Origin: Pseudomonas sp. M30-35
GTDB lineage: Bacteria > Pseudomonadota > Gammaproteobacteria > Pseudomonadales > Pseudomonadaceae
Direction: 5' to 3'
Length of the DNA stretch: 64,000 nucleotides
Assembly: GCF_002163625.1 (NCBI RefSeq)
Contig: NZ_CP020892.1
Location: 2,232,001-2,296,000, forward strand
Shown: piece after piece, positions 1-9,282 of the stretch
Numbering within the stretch: the stretch's first letter is position 1
Layout: each line of letters starts with the position of its first letter
Notes under the pieces: generated by a model
The model's database searches: none
The model's input: the letters and a program-made list of their open reading frames with translations, nothing else
Told to the model about the DNA's origin: nothing
Made by a program: the position numbers and the translations under genes

Positions 1-34
1 ACATGGTCCCACCCTTTTTTGTGTCAGAGATAAA

Positions 35-1045
35 ATGCAAAGCAGCAGTGAGTTATTTCCAGTCGCCTTGATCAGTGCCGAGTTGCGCGGTGATTTGAGT
101 GAAGACCTGTATCGCCTGAAACCCGGTAATAGCCCTGATTCGAGCGTTGAGCTGGTTGTGACGCGGCTTGGCCGCTCAGATAACGAGCAGCGTCGTGGTG
201 TGCCGGTGATTTTATTGCATGGCAGCTTTTCAAATAGACGATTTTGGTATTCGCCCAAGTGCATCGGGCTTGGGCCGTACCTGGCTCGTGCAGGTTTTGA
301 TGTGTGGATTGTTGAAATGCGCGGCCATGGGCTTTCGCCACGCAATCAGAATTACACTTTCAACCGGGTTAGCGATTACGCACGCTACGATTTGCCTGCT
401 ATTACCCAGTTTGTATATGAGCAAAACCCACAGCCAATTCACTGGCTAGGGCACTCGCTGGGCGGTACCACGCTCGCTGCGGCGCTGGGTGGCCAGTACC
501 TTGATGTGTCGAAGATTGCTTCAGTGGCTTTATTTGGTAGTCAGATCAGTCGTAATTACTGGCCGCTAAAAATTCCGCCATTGGTATGGGGGGCTAAGAC
601 GCTGCTTAAACGGTTCCGCGTGCTTTCTGGTTCTCGGCTAAAGCGTGGGCCGGAAGATGAGCCAATAGGTTTAGTCCTGGAAGCGTTGCGCTGGCATGGT
701 TTGTTTGGCCGTTTTGGCGACGGGCAGGACGATTGGTGGGCGGGCTTGGCTAAAGTGCAGTTACCGGTTTTTGCGGTCAGTGCGCAAGGCGATAAGCAAG
801 ACCCTGCATGGGCATGTCAGAAGCTCTTTGATCAGTTTGCCTCTAGCCGTAAAGAGTTTCTCTGCCTGGGCAAGGCGCAAGGTTTTAGCAGTGATTATGG
901 CCACATTGAAATGCTGGTTAGTAAGCCTGCCCAAACAGAGGTATGGCCACTCATTAAACAATGGTTGGATCACGGTTATAGCGCTGAGACTGGGCTAAAG
1001 CTGGCGCCTGAGCAGGGTGATTCCGCGTCAGTGGTGGCTGGTTAA
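35..1045 (+). CDS. Alpha/beta-fold hydrolase (probable esterase/lipase)
   Basis: This is a 336-residue alpha/beta hydrolase. The sequence shows an LLHG oxyanion-type motif near residues 60-63 and a nucleophile elbow GHSLGG at 139-144, making Ser141 the likely nucleophile. Asp253 or Asp256 and His290 (in DYGHIEM) are the likely rest of the triad. It has no signal peptide, so it is probably cytoplasmic; its substrate cannot be read from the sequence. It lies upstream of rraA, as in the P. aeruginosa PA1771-PA1777 block. The frame stays open upstream to the window edge with no clear ribosome site before the ATG, so the true start may lie outside the window. Confidence 0.8.
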   Translation: MQSSSELFPVALISAELRGDLSEDLYRLKPGNSPDSSVELVVTRLGRSDNEQRRGVPVILLHGSFSNRRFWYSPKCIGLGPYLARAGFDVWIVEMRGHGLSPRNQNYTFNRVSDYARYDLPAITQFVYEQNPQPIHWLGHSLGGTTLAAALGGQYLDVSKIASVALFGSQISRNYWPLKIPPLVWGAKTLLKRFRVLSGSRLKRGPEDEPIGLVLEALRWHGLFGRFGDGQDDWWAGLAKVQLPVFAVSAQGDKQDPAWACQKLFDQFASSRKEFLCLGKAQGFSSDYGHIEMLVSKPAQTEVWPLIKQWLDHGYSAETGLKLAPEQGDSASVVAG

Positions 1046-1246
1046 ACCACTGGCCTGGGCTGGAACCAGCTGACTAGACGGTTTTGTACGGATTGCAGGA
1101 GTGGTCTGCTGTCCTTGACTGCGCTAGGCTGAACGCTGCGGTCAGCCAGATACGTTCGAACAGTGGCTGCAATGGTTGAATTAATTGCCTGCTGTAGCTA
1201 CGGGTGACGGTTTATAACGATTTCTTAAGGGTATAGGAGCTTTCTC

Positions 1247-1732
1247 ATGCATTACATCACTCCAGACTTGTGTGACGCGTACCCCGAGGTCGAGGTTGTC
1301 GAGCCGATGTTCAGTAATTTCGGCGGCCATGACTCGTTCGGCGGCGAGATCGTGACGGTTAAATGCTTTGAAGATAACTCGGTGGTCAAGGAACAGGTCG
1401 ATCAGCCCGGTAAAGGTAAAGTCATGGTTGTCGATGGCGGTGCCTCAATGCGCCGCGCCTTGCTTGGCGACATGCTGGCTGAAAAAGCAGCCAAAAACGG
1501 CTGGGAAGGCATCATCATTTATGGCTGCGTACGTGACGTCGATGTACTTGCCCAAACGGGCCTGGGTATCCAGGCGCTGGCCAGTCATCCAATGAAGACT
1601 GACAAGCGCGGCATTGGTGACCTCAATGTGGCTGTGACCTTTGCTGGCGTGACTTTCCGACCGGGTGAATTCGTATATGCCGACAATAACGGGATTATTG
1701 TCTCGCCAACTGCGTTGCAAATACCTGAGTAA
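1247..1732 (+). CDS. rraA: RraA family protein (ribonuclease E activity regulator)
   Basis: A 161-residue RraA-like protein. In E. coli RraA binds RNase E and inhibits mRNA decay; some members of this fold are instead 4-hydroxy-4-methyl-2-oxoglutarate aldolases. The family-typical GDMLA stretch (about residue 71) and the GCVRDVD motif (about residue 96) are present, and the length fits the family. An AGGAG ribosome site at 1235-1239 fixes the ATG at 1247. The 200 bases between the upstream hydrolase and this gene hold no recognisable feature. Position upstream of cmaX matches the P. aeruginosa order. Confidence 0.88.
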   Translation: MHYITPDLCDAYPEVEVVEPMFSNFGGHDSFGGEIVTVKCFEDNSVVKEQVDQPGKGKVMVVDGGASMRRALLGDMLAEKAAKNGWEGIIIYGCVRDVDVLAQTGLGIQALASHPMKTDKRGIGDLNVAVTFAGVTFRPGEFVYADNNGIIVSPTALQIPE

Positions 1733-1799
1733 GCTCAAGTGCTGAGTCCGGCGCCAATGGGGAGGCAGGCGCTAAATCGGTTTGGTAAGGGAGTTGTGA

Positions 1800-2795
1800 A
1801 TGCTTGAGCAAGACAATCAGCAGTGGGGCTTGGTCCATGCCTATGTACTGGACGGCAGTGGCGGAGGGCGGCCAGTCACACATGCTGAACTAGCCGACTT
1901 GGTTTTGGCTGAGTCAGAAAGCCTGTGGCTGCACTGGGATCGTAGTCACCCGGAGACGCAGAAATGGTTACGCACAGAAAGCGGGCTCAATGAGTTCGTG
2001 TGTGACTTGCTGCTAGAAGAAAACACCCGGCCACGCTTCTTGCAGCTGCCCGAAAACAAAATTCTACTGTTTCTGCGCGGGGTCAATTTGAACCCCGGTG
2101 CAGAGCCGGAAGATATGGTGTCGTTGCGTATTTTTGCTTCGGCTAAGCGTGCTATTAGCCTGCGCCTGCGCCATTTACGCGCGGTTGAGGACTTGCTCGC
2201 CGATCTTCGTTCAGGTTCAGGGCCGAAGACCTCATCGGAGCTTATTTTAGCGCTTGCCGACCACATGACGGACAAGATCGAGTCGCTGGTCAGCAATTTT
2301 GCAGAAGGCATTGATGTTCAAGAGGAGCAGATCGACAACGATCCGAGTTTTGAGCCTGATCACGACACCTTGCTGCAAATGCGCCGTCGAGCTGCTGGGT
2401 TGCGTCGGTTTCTAGCGCCACAGCGTGAGGTTTATGCGCAGCTCACTCGCAATCAGCAGCCCTGGTTTGTGAGTGACGACGCAGACTACTGGAACGAACT
2501 CAACAACCGTCTGACCCGTTACATTGAAGAGTTGGATCTAACCCGAGAGCGAATTGGCTTGGTGTTAGAGGCTGAAGATCGGCGTCTCGATGTAAAAATG
2601 AACCGCATCATGTACCGCTTCGGCATTATCACAGGGGTGTTTTTGCCGATGAGCTTCCTCACGGGCTTGCTGGGGATTAATGTCGGCGGTATTCCTGGCT
2701 CCGAGAACCCTTACGGCTTCGTCGTCGCCTGCTCGATCATGGTGGTGCTCGCGGTGGTCCAGTGGTTGTTGTTTCGTCGCCTACGCTGGGTGTGA
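1800..2795 (+). CDS. cmaX: CmaX, CorA/ZntB-type divalent metal transporter
   Basis: A 331-residue member of the CorA/ZntB family of inner-membrane pentameric metal transporters. The large N-terminal cytoplasmic part carries no membrane segment. The two transmembrane helices lie at the C-terminus (about residues 272-327), and the pore-side signature is GINVGG, i.e. GIN as in ZntB-like members, rather than the GMN of classical CorA. An AAGGGAG site precedes the ATG. It is followed by crfX and cmpX on the same strand, the conserved Pseudomonas cmaX-crfX-cmpX-sigX-oprF order. Transported ion (Zn or Mg) is not determinable here. Confidence 0.85.
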   Translation: MLEQDNQQWGLVHAYVLDGSGGGRPVTHAELADLVLAESESLWLHWDRSHPETQKWLRTESGLNEFVCDLLLEENTRPRFLQLPENKILLFLRGVNLNPGAEPEDMVSLRIFASAKRAISLRLRHLRAVEDLLADLRSGSGPKTSSELILALADHMTDKIESLVSNFAEGIDVQEEQIDNDPSFEPDHDTLLQMRRRAAGLRRFLAPQREVYAQLTRNQQPWFVSDDADYWNELNNRLTRYIEELDLTRERIGLVLEAEDRRLDVKMNRIMYRFGIITGVFLPMSFLTGLLGINVGGIPGSENPYGFVVACSIMVVLAVVQWLLFRRLRWV

Positions 2796-2851
2796 TGTGA
2801 CTTGGCTTGTTGTACTTACGTCAAATTCAGCACATCTACAGAGGTGCGTGA

Positions 2852-3100
2852 ATGCACGATCCATTTGAACAATCACTGCGCGATTTATTGAATTCGCAGT
2901 CATCACCTGATCATGATGATGATGCGGCGCTCACTCGCGTGCTGAAAACGGCTAATCGCCAAGTGGGTGCGGGGGATATGTTCGCACTCATGGGGCACTG
3001 GGTTGAGGCGTTGATGATTGCCCTGAACAAGGGCTCGGCACACGTATCCCCGGTTTCGCGCCACAAAACAACTGCTCGAACTACTGATAAGGCTGACTAA
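2852..3100 (+). CDS. crfX: CrfX, small conserved protein
   Basis: An 82-residue soluble protein recognised mainly by position between cmaX and cmpX. It has an acidic stretch (SPDHDDDAALTR, about residues 13-24) and a helix-forming centre, with no membrane segment or known catalytic motif. The ATG is preceded by AGAGG. Its stop codon abuts the cmpX start directly, so the two are very likely co-translated. In P. aeruginosa and P. fluorescens the equivalent gene has been linked to the cmpX/sigX cell-envelope regulatory locus; its biochemical role is unknown to me. Confidence 0.75.
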   Translation: MHDPFEQSLRDLLNSQSSPDHDDDAALTRVLKTANRQVGAGDMFALMGHWVEALMIALNKGSAHVSPVSRHKTTARTTDKAD

Positions 3101-3925
3101 ATGGAACTCGATCCTTGGACTCAAAGCCTGGTAGCGGCCATGACCGCGCTGTGGACTAAAGTCGCTGGTTTTATTCCAAACCTGTTTGTCGCGTTAATTC
3201 TGGTCCTGCTTGGCTTTGTGCTGGCCAAGCTGCTTGATACGCTGATTTCCAAGCTACTCGGCAAGGTTGGCCTTGATCGCCTGATGGCGGGCACGGGCTT
3301 GACCAAGCTGCTCAGCCGTGCGGGCTTTCAGGTGCCGGTTTCGACTCTTATCGGGCGTATTGTTTACTGGTTTATTCTGCTGATCTTTATGGTTTCGGCA
3401 GCGGAATCCCTGGGCTTAGAGCGGGTTTCCGCAACCCTTGATGTACTGGCTCTGTATCTGCCAAAAGTATTTGGCGCTGCGTTGGTGCTGGTTGTGGGGG
3501 TACTGCTGGCGCACCTGGTTAGCGGTATCGTCCGTGGTGCGGCCGACAGCGTTGGGCTTGAATATGCGCATGGCGTTGCACGTATTGCCCAGGGCTTGGT
3601 CATTATCATCAGTATTTCTGTGGCCATTGGGCAGCTTGAGGTGAAAACCGAGCTGCTCAATTACGTCATTGCAATCGTCCTGATCACTATTGGTCTGGCC
3701 GTCGCTTTGGCGCTTGGCCTGGGCAGTCGTGAGATTGCCGGGCAGATTCTTGCCGGCATTTATGTGCGTGAGTTATATCAGGTTGGGCAACATATCCAGG
3801 TCGGTGATGTCGAAGGTCAGATCGAGGAAATTGGCACGGTGAAGACTATCGTCCTAACCGATGCAGGGGACCTTGTCTCAGTGGCGAATCGTATCCTGCT
3901 TGAGCAGCGGGTGAGCAGCCGCTAA
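3101..3925 (+). CDS. cmpX: CmpX, mechanosensitive-channel-like inner-membrane protein
   Basis: A 274-residue membrane protein with several hydrophobic helices. One lies near residues 22-45, others near 85-100, 115-145 and 165-205, with a soluble beta-rich C-terminus (VGQHIQVGDVEGQIEEIGTVKT) typical of the MscS beta domain. It belongs to the conserved TM-helix/MscS-like group called CmpX in Pseudomonas, where loss affects membrane state and sigX expression. The start codon follows the crfX stop with no gap. The next gene, sigX, begins 88 bases downstream. Confidence 0.82.
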   Translation: MELDPWTQSLVAAMTALWTKVAGFIPNLFVALILVLLGFVLAKLLDTLISKLLGKVGLDRLMAGTGLTKLLSRAGFQVPVSTLIGRIVYWFILLIFMVSAAESLGLERVSATLDVLALYLPKVFGAALVLVVGVLLAHLVSGIVRGAADSVGLEYAHGVARIAQGLVIIISISVAIGQLEVKTELLNYVIAIVLITIGLAVALALGLGSREIAGQILAGIYVRELYQVGQHIQVGDVEGQIEEIGTVKTIVLTDAGDLVSVANRILLEQRVSSR

Positions 3926-4013
3926 ACCCTAAACTCTGCTAACCTATGTCGCCCTCCAGCAGGCTGTTCGCAGCTGATGGCGGCTTTTGACCTGACTGTC
4001 GGCCCGACTCGAT

Positions 4014-4604
4014 TTGAATAAAGCCCAATCGTTACCTATGCGTTATGACCCCCTGGAGCTCTCTGATGAGGAGCTTGTGGTGCGCGCGCATAGTGAGTTG
4101 TTCCACATCACGCGTGCTTATGAAGAGCTCATGCGTCGTTACCAGCGCACATTATTTAACGTTTGTGCGCGTTATTTAGGGAACGAACGTGATGCGGATG
4201 ATGTCTGTCAAGAAGTGATGCTCAAAGTTCTTTACGGTTTAAAGAACTTTGAGGGCAAGTCTAAGTTTAAGACTTGGCTCTACAGCATTACTTATAATGA
4301 ATGTATTACCCAGTACCGCAAAGAACGACGTAAACGTCGTTTGATGGATGCATTAAGTCTCGATCCTTTGGAGGAGGCGTCAGAAGAAAAGACGCCGAAA
4401 GTAGAAGAACGAGGCGGGTTGGACCGATGGTTGGTACATGTAAATCCGATTGACCGTGAAATTTTAGTGCTACGCTTTGTCGCAGAGCTAGAGTTTCAAG
4501 AGATCGCGGATATTATGCATATGGGCCTTAGTGCAACGAAAATGCGTTACAAAAGGGCTCTTGATAAATTGCGTGAGAAATTTGCGGGCGTCGCCGAAAG
4601 TTAG
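4014..4604 (+). CDS. sigX: SigX, extracytoplasmic-function sigma factor
   Basis: A 196-residue ECF sigma factor. Region 2 is visible in RYLGNERDADDVCQEV and FKTWLYSITYN (about residues 60-100), and region 4 in DREILVLRFVAELEFQEIADIM (about residues 144-165). In Pseudomonas SigX drives oprF and genes for membrane lipid and envelope homeostasis. The start chosen is a TTG, giving the N-terminus MNKAQ that the Pseudomonas family shares; no strong ribosome site is visible, and an ATG eight codons further on is the alternative. No anti-sigma gene lies next to it; cmpX is upstream and oprF downstream. Confidence 0.92.
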   Translation: MNKAQSLPMRYDPLELSDEELVVRAHSELFHITRAYEELMRRYQRTLFNVCARYLGNERDADDVCQEVMLKVLYGLKNFEGKSKFKTWLYSITYNECITQYRKERRKRRLMDALSLDPLEEASEEKTPKVEERGGLDRWLVHVNPIDREILVLRFVAELEFQEIADIMHMGLSATKMRYKRALDKLREKFAGVAES

Positions 4605-4620
4605 TTCGGATGCAAATGTT

Positions 4621-4670
4621 CTTTGGCATAAAGGTAAGTTCTGATAAACTTACCAAAGTTCTACGCGTCT
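4621..4670 (+). promoter_or_regulatory. sigX-oprF intergenic region with inverted repeat and putative SigX promoter
   Basis: The 109-base gap before oprF contains a perfect 8-base inverted repeat, GGTAAGTT at 4633-4640 and AACTTACC at 4647-4654. A CGTC element at 4666-4669 resembles an ECF -10 box, and oprF is a known SigX target in Pseudomonas. The matching -35 element is uncertain. The repeat could equally be a weak sigX terminator or an operator; no T-tract follows it. Confidence 0.4.
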
Positions 4671-4713
4671 ACCTGTGCGTAGCACAATCAATCACCAAGA
4701 TGGGGATTTACGG

Positions 4714-5679
4714 ATGAAACTGAAAAACACCTTAGGCGCAGTCATTGGCTCCTTTGTCGCTGCTTCTTCCATGGGCGTGATGGCTCAAGGTCAAGGCGCA
4801 GTCGAGGTGGAAGGCTTTGTTAACGAATACTTCACTGACTCGACTCGTAATTTTGCACACGATGAAGGCAGTCAGTATGGCGGCTCCATTGGTTACTTCC
4901 TGACCAAGGATGTCGAACTGGCTCTGGCTTATGGCGAATACCATAGCCTGAACGGTGACAAAGCCTCCGGTAACAAAGACATTAAGGGCAGCATGACTGA
5001 CCTTAAAGCTTTGTACCACTTTGGTGAGCCTGGCCCAGGCCTGCGTCCTTATGTTTCTGGCGGCTTTGCCCACCAGAGCATCAGCAACGTCGATTCTGGC
5101 GGTCGTAACCACTCCACTTTCGCCACTGCTGGCGCCGGTGCTAAGTACTACTTCACTGAAATGCTCTATGCCCGTGCTGGCGTAGACGCTCTGTACAACA
5201 TCGACCAAGGCGACACCGAGTGGCAAGCTGGTGTTGGTGTGGGTCTGAACTTCGGTGGTTCGAAGCCAGTTGTTGCAGCCGCTGTAGTTGAGCCAGAGCC
5301 GGCTCCAGTTGTTGAAGAACCTGCTGAAATCGTTCGCGTTGAATTGGATGTTAAGTTCGATTTCGACAAGACTCAGGTTAAAGAAGAAAGCTACGGCGAT
5401 ATCAAAAACCTGGCTGACTTCATGAACCAATACCCACAAACTTCTACTACTGTAGAAGGTCACACTGACTCCGTTGGTACTGACGCTTACAACCAGACTC
5501 TGTCTGAGAAGCGTGCTGACGCAGTTCGTGACGTACTGGTTAACCAGTACGGTGTTGGCGGCGAGCGTGTAAACTCTGTCGGTTACGGCGAGTCGCAGCC
5601 AGTTGCGGACAACGCATCTGCTGAAGGCCGTGCTATCAACCGTCGCGTTGAAGCTGCTGTAGAAGCTGAAGCCCAGTAA
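4714..5679 (+). CDS. oprF: OprF, major outer-membrane porin / OmpA-family peptidoglycan anchor
   Basis: A 321-residue outer-membrane protein. A Sec signal peptide ends at VMA/QGQG (about residue 24). The N-terminal beta-barrel is followed by a Pro/Val-rich linker (AAVVEPEPAPVVEEP). The C-terminal OmpA-like peptidoglycan-binding domain (about residues 210-315) contains VEGHTDSVGTDAYNQTLSEK and INRRVE. OprF gives non-specific permeability and structural anchoring. The start at 4714 is chosen because it yields the signal peptide and follows GGGGA; an in-frame ATG further up adds unlikely residues. A strong terminator follows. Confidence 0.96.
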   Translation: MKLKNTLGAVIGSFVAASSMGVMAQGQGAVEVEGFVNEYFTDSTRNFAHDEGSQYGGSIGYFLTKDVELALAYGEYHSLNGDKASGNKDIKGSMTDLKALYHFGEPGPGLRPYVSGGFAHQSISNVDSGGRNHSTFATAGAGAKYYFTEMLYARAGVDALYNIDQGDTEWQAGVGVGLNFGGSKPVVAAAVVEPEPAPVVEEPAEIVRVELDVKFDFDKTQVKEESYGDIKNLADFMNQYPQTSTTVEGHTDSVGTDAYNQTLSEKRADAVRDVLVNQYGVGGERVNSVGYGESQPVADNASAEGRAINRRVEAAVEAEAQ

Positions 5680-5698
5680 TTGGTCTAAAGCTGAAATG

Positions 5699-5727
5699 AA
5701 AAACCCGGCCTAGGCCGGGTTTTTCTT
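5699..5727. terminator. Bidirectional terminator between oprF and cobA
   Basis: The palindrome AAACCCGGCC/GGCCGGGTTT is flanked by A-runs on one side and T-runs on the other. It can therefore end oprF transcription rightwards and cobA (nasCA operon) transcription leftwards. Confidence 0.9.
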
Positions 5728-5772
5728 TGCCTGCAAATTGTGTAGTGGCTAATTGCTTATTATTGGGTGCAA

Positions 5773-6510
5773 TTAAGCAGTCAATCTATCGAGTTGCGCC
5801 GCGCTCTCACTTACCACCTCTCCAATTATCAGTATTGCCGGGCTTTTAAGTTTAAATTCACGCGCATCATCTAGCAGTTTTGTTAGTGTACTGCGTTGTT
5901 CCCGCTGCTCAGGGAGGGATGCGTTCTCAATCATCGCGACCGGCATCTCGGCGCGCATGCCCGCATCAATTAGTTGCTGGCGAATATCCGCGAGCTTGGC
6001 CACACCCATATACACCACCAGTGTCGTGCCCGAATCGGCCAGCCCTTGCCAGTTCAAGCTGCTGCCATCTTGAGTGTGAGCGGTGACCAGGCTAACTCCG
6101 CGGGCGACGCCTCGCAGCGTTAAAGGGATTGCGCAGTTAGTCGCGCCGGCCAAACCAGCAGTAATGCCGTTGACTATTTCGGCCGTTATGCCATGGGCGA
6201 GCAGCCAGTTGTATTCCTCTGTTCCACGGCCAAAGATGCACGGGTCGCCGCCTTTAAGACGAACTACGCACTTCCCTTGCCGTGCATAGCGCAGCATTAG
6301 CCGTTGGATGAAGTCTTGCGGCGTGGAGCGGCAACCGCCACGTTTGCCAACCGCAATGACTCGAGCTTGCGGGCAGTGCTCAAGGATTATTGGGTTTACC
6401 AGGTCGTCAATCATCACCACATCAGCTTCGCCCAAAGCACGAACGGCTTTAAGTGTCAGCAACTCTGGATCTCCGGGACCTGCGCCAACCAGCCAAACTT
6501 TATTGCTCAT
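5773..6510 (-). CDS. cobA: Uroporphyrinogen-III C-methyltransferase (SUMT)
   Basis: A 245-residue SAM-dependent methyltransferase that converts uroporphyrinogen III to precorrin-2, the branch point to siroheme and cobalamin. It shows the N-terminal VGAGPGDPELLTLKA motif (about residue 8) and the VRLKGGDPCIFGRG motif (about residue 84) of the family. The start at 6510 follows a GTGAGG ribosome site; a nine-residue upstream extension has no such support. It lies 27 bases after nasA, so it is likely the last gene of nasC-nasA-cobA. That placement fits the siroheme needed by nitrite and sulfite reductases. Confidence 0.92.
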   Translation of the reverse strand: MSNKVWLVGAGPGDPELLTLKAVRALGEADVVMIDDLVNPIILEHCPQARVIAVGKRGGCRSTPQDFIQRLMLRYARQGKCVVRLKGGDPCIFGRGTEEYNWLLAHGITAEIVNGITAGLAGATNCAIPLTLRGVARGVSLVTAHTQDGSSLNWQGLADSGTTLVVYMGVAKLADIRQQLIDAGMRAEMPVAMIENASLPEQREQRSTLTKLLDDAREFKLKSPAILIIGEVVSESAAQLDRLTA

Positions 6511-6537
6511 ATGAACCTCACCGCAGGTTTTAATCAT

Positions 6538-9258
6538 TCAGCTCACTGCTGCGACGGTTTTTGTCTGCAGCAATCGCTTGATTTCGGGTACGCAGGAACC
6601 GCAGCTAGTGCCGCAGCCTAACTTTTGTTTTAGCTGGTATAGGTCCAGTCCTTGCTCAATTGCAGTGCAGATGGCTTGTTGACTGACGTTCATGCAGTTG
6701 CACAGGGTTTTGTTACCTGCGCTATTGGCTGAGCGGGGTGCAGCGGATAGCGGCGCGAGCAACCAAGGCCTAAGTTGGTCGTCGGCCTTGGCCTCACTCC
6801 ACATGCTTTTCAGCCAGTCTTGGGCCGTGGTTTCACCGGCTAGGCGCAAAGCAACTATTCGACCCGCATCCAGGCGTACACGTTTGCCTACGGCCCGTTC
6901 AGGATCGTCATATGCCATTACCAGTCCTGAGTCGATACTGAGTAGCTGGTCTATTGTGCTGAGTCGTTCGTTACTGGGCGCAAGGGCGTCGGCTGCGCGA
7001 ATTTGCAGGGCAGGGTGGTCGGTGCCAGTGAGGGAGAAGCTGGCGTATGCGAACGCTTCAAACAAAGGCCGCAGTTGCTTGAATCGCTGCTGGATGTCGC
7101 CCTCGACCAATGCGTAGAACCTCCATGGCAACTCGATTTTATCGATCTCAACCGTCGCATGTTTAAGCTCCGGTTGTTTCGACAACGGATCGTACTCAGG
7201 CTGGGTCAATACATTGATGCCTAAACCTTTAAGAAAGCGATTGCCCCAGTGCATTGGCAGATAAGCCTGCCCTGGACCAAGGTCGTCATCGGCTTGCACG
7301 GGTACGATCAATGAGCCACGGCGACTACGCAGCGTAATCAGGTCACCATTGTTGAGTTTTCTACGGAGCATTTCGCCTGAGTTGATACTCAGCACTGCTT
7401 CTTCGACATGGCCAAACAGGCGTGCGGCGGTGCCTGTTCGGCTCATGCCATGCCAGTGATCACGTAAGCGACCGGTATTGAGGATCAGTGAATAGCTGGC
7501 ATCGCGCTTTTCTAGCGGCGCGCAATAAGCCTCCGCATGAAACTTTGCCCGACCATTCGCGGTGGCAAAAACGCCGTCCTCGTATAACCGAGTTGTACCG
7601 CACTGAGCGCCTTGCGGGTATGGCCACTGTTGGGGGCCGTACTGGTCGAGAATGGCGTAGCTCAAGCCGCTGAGGTCAAGATCACGGTCTTGAGTGAGCA
7701 TTTTGTATTCGTCGAACAGTTGTTCAGGCCTAGTAAAGTTGAACAAACTTGGCAAGTTGGGACGCATGAGTGCTTCAAGTTTTCGCGCGAAGTCACAGGT
7801 TATTTGCCAGTCAGCTTTTGCTTCACCGGGTGCGGCTATTGCACTGCGTACATGGCTGATTCTGCGTTCAGAGTTGGTCACGCAACCGTCTTTCTCGCCC
7901 CAGCTACTTGCAGGGAGAAGCAGGTCGGCATAAGCGCATGTTTCGGTGGTGAAGAAGGCCTCTTGCACCACTACAAACGGACATGTGGCCAGTGCTTGAT
8001 GAACCCGAGTCTGATTGGGCAGTGATTGCGCAGGATTGGTGCAGGCGACCCACAGCGCTTTAATTTTGCCGCTATGCACCTGATCAAACAGCTCAATGGC
8101 ACTTAAACCGGGCGTTTCAGGTAACCGATCCACACCCCAGTACTGCGCGATTTGGCTTCGATGTTGCGGATTATCTGCTTCGCGGTGACCCGGCAGTAAG
8201 TTGGCCAAACTACCGGTTTCGCGTCCACCCATTGCATTGGGTTGGCCGGTCAGGGAGAAGGGGCCTGAACCGACTTTACCAATCTGCCCGGTGGCTAAGT
8301 GAAGGTTAATCAAGGCACTGTTTTTCGCGGTTCCAGCCGTTGATTGATTGAGCCCCATGCACCACAACGAGAGAAAACTCGGGGCTTGGCCAATCAACTC
8401 TGCGCAGGCGTGTAGCTGCTCTTCTGATATCCCGCACGTATCCGCAACTGCCGCTGGATTGAAGTCGCGTACTCGCGCTTTAAGCGCATCAAAACCATCC
8501 GTGTGTTGCGCAATAAAGTCGTGGTTTATCCAACCTTTCCGCACAAGAATGTGCAAGATGCCGTGGAACAACGCGACGTCAGTGCCGGGCACGATAGCCA
8601 AATACAGATCTGCGGCGTCACAGGTATCCGTTCGCCGCGGATCGACCACGATTACCTTCATTGTCGGACGCTTTGCTTTGGCTTCTTCAAGGCGGCGAAA
8701 CAGCACCGGGTGTGCATAGGCCATGTTGCTGCCAGCGATTAATATGCAGTCGCTAAGCTCTATATCTTCGTAGCTGCAAGGCGGGGCGTCCGCACCAAGG
8801 CTGCGCTTATAACCGACTACGGCGGATGACATGCATAGTCGTGAGTTACTGTCGATATTATTGGTACCAACCAGAGCGCGTGCGAGCTTGTTGAATGCGT
8901 AATAATCTTCTGTGAGCAACTGGCCCGAAATATAAAAAGCAACGCTTTGCGGGCCGTGCTCGCGTAGGGTCTCGGCAAAAACCTTGGCGGCATGATCCAG
9001 TGCATCGTCCCAGGTTGTACGGCTGCGTGGTTGAGACTTATCAAGCCGTAGTTTTGGGTACAGGCCTCGCGCATCAAGGTCGCCAGTCAGGTGCAGCGTC
9101 GCCCCTTTGCTGCATAATTTGCCATAGTTTGCCGGGTGCATCGGATCTCCCGAAACAGCGATGATCCGGTCATCATTGTGTTCGATCAAGACTCCGCAAC
9201 CGACCCCGCAATAGCAGCAGGTTGAAGCCGTGATACGGGTTTTATCTGTGCAGCTCAT
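6538..9258 (-). CDS. nasA: Assimilatory nitrate reductase, catalytic (Mo-bisMGD) subunit
   Basis: A 906-residue molybdopterin enzyme that reduces nitrate to nitrite in the cytoplasm for assimilation. The N-terminal 4Fe-4S site is Cys14-x2-Cys17-x3-Cys21 with Cys49 in GKLCSKG. Molybdopterin oxidoreductase and dinucleotide-binding domains follow, the latter around the C-terminal third (LNTGRLRDHWHGMSRTG). The last about 60 residues form a BFD-like 2Fe-2S domain (LCNCMNVSQ ... GCGTSCGSC), as in Klebsiella NasA. It has no Tat signal, which separates it from periplasmic Nap. It lies 25 bases downstream of nasC. Confidence 0.95.
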   Translation of the reverse strand: MSCTDKTRITASTCCYCGVGCGVLIEHNDDRIIAVSGDPMHPANYGKLCSKGATLHLTGDLDARGLYPKLRLDKSQPRSRTTWDDALDHAAKVFAETLREHGPQSVAFYISGQLLTEDYYAFNKLARALVGTNNIDSNSRLCMSSAVVGYKRSLGADAPPCSYEDIELSDCILIAGSNMAYAHPVLFRRLEEAKAKRPTMKVIVVDPRRTDTCDAADLYLAIVPGTDVALFHGILHILVRKGWINHDFIAQHTDGFDALKARVRDFNPAAVADTCGISEEQLHACAELIGQAPSFLSLWCMGLNQSTAGTAKNSALINLHLATGQIGKVGSGPFSLTGQPNAMGGRETGSLANLLPGHREADNPQHRSQIAQYWGVDRLPETPGLSAIELFDQVHSGKIKALWVACTNPAQSLPNQTRVHQALATCPFVVVQEAFFTTETCAYADLLLPASSWGEKDGCVTNSERRISHVRSAIAAPGEAKADWQITCDFARKLEALMRPNLPSLFNFTRPEQLFDEYKMLTQDRDLDLSGLSYAILDQYGPQQWPYPQGAQCGTTRLYEDGVFATANGRAKFHAEAYCAPLEKRDASYSLILNTGRLRDHWHGMSRTGTAARLFGHVEEAVLSINSGEMLRRKLNNGDLITLRSRRGSLIVPVQADDDLGPGQAYLPMHWGNRFLKGLGINVLTQPEYDPLSKQPELKHATVEIDKIELPWRFYALVEGDIQQRFKQLRPLFEAFAYASFSLTGTDHPALQIRAADALAPSNERLSTIDQLLSIDSGLVMAYDDPERAVGKRVRLDAGRIVALRLAGETTAQDWLKSMWSEAKADDQLRPWLLAPLSAAPRSANSAGNKTLCNCMNVSQQAICTAIEQGLDLYQLKQKLGCGTSCGSCVPEIKRLLQTKTVAAVS

Positions 9259-9282
9259 AGCTGTGCTCCCACTCCCGGCAAA

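Noticed and set aside
4732..5463. 243-codon open frame opposite oprF
   Set aside because: Antisense shadow of OprF; low-complexity translation and no start signal.
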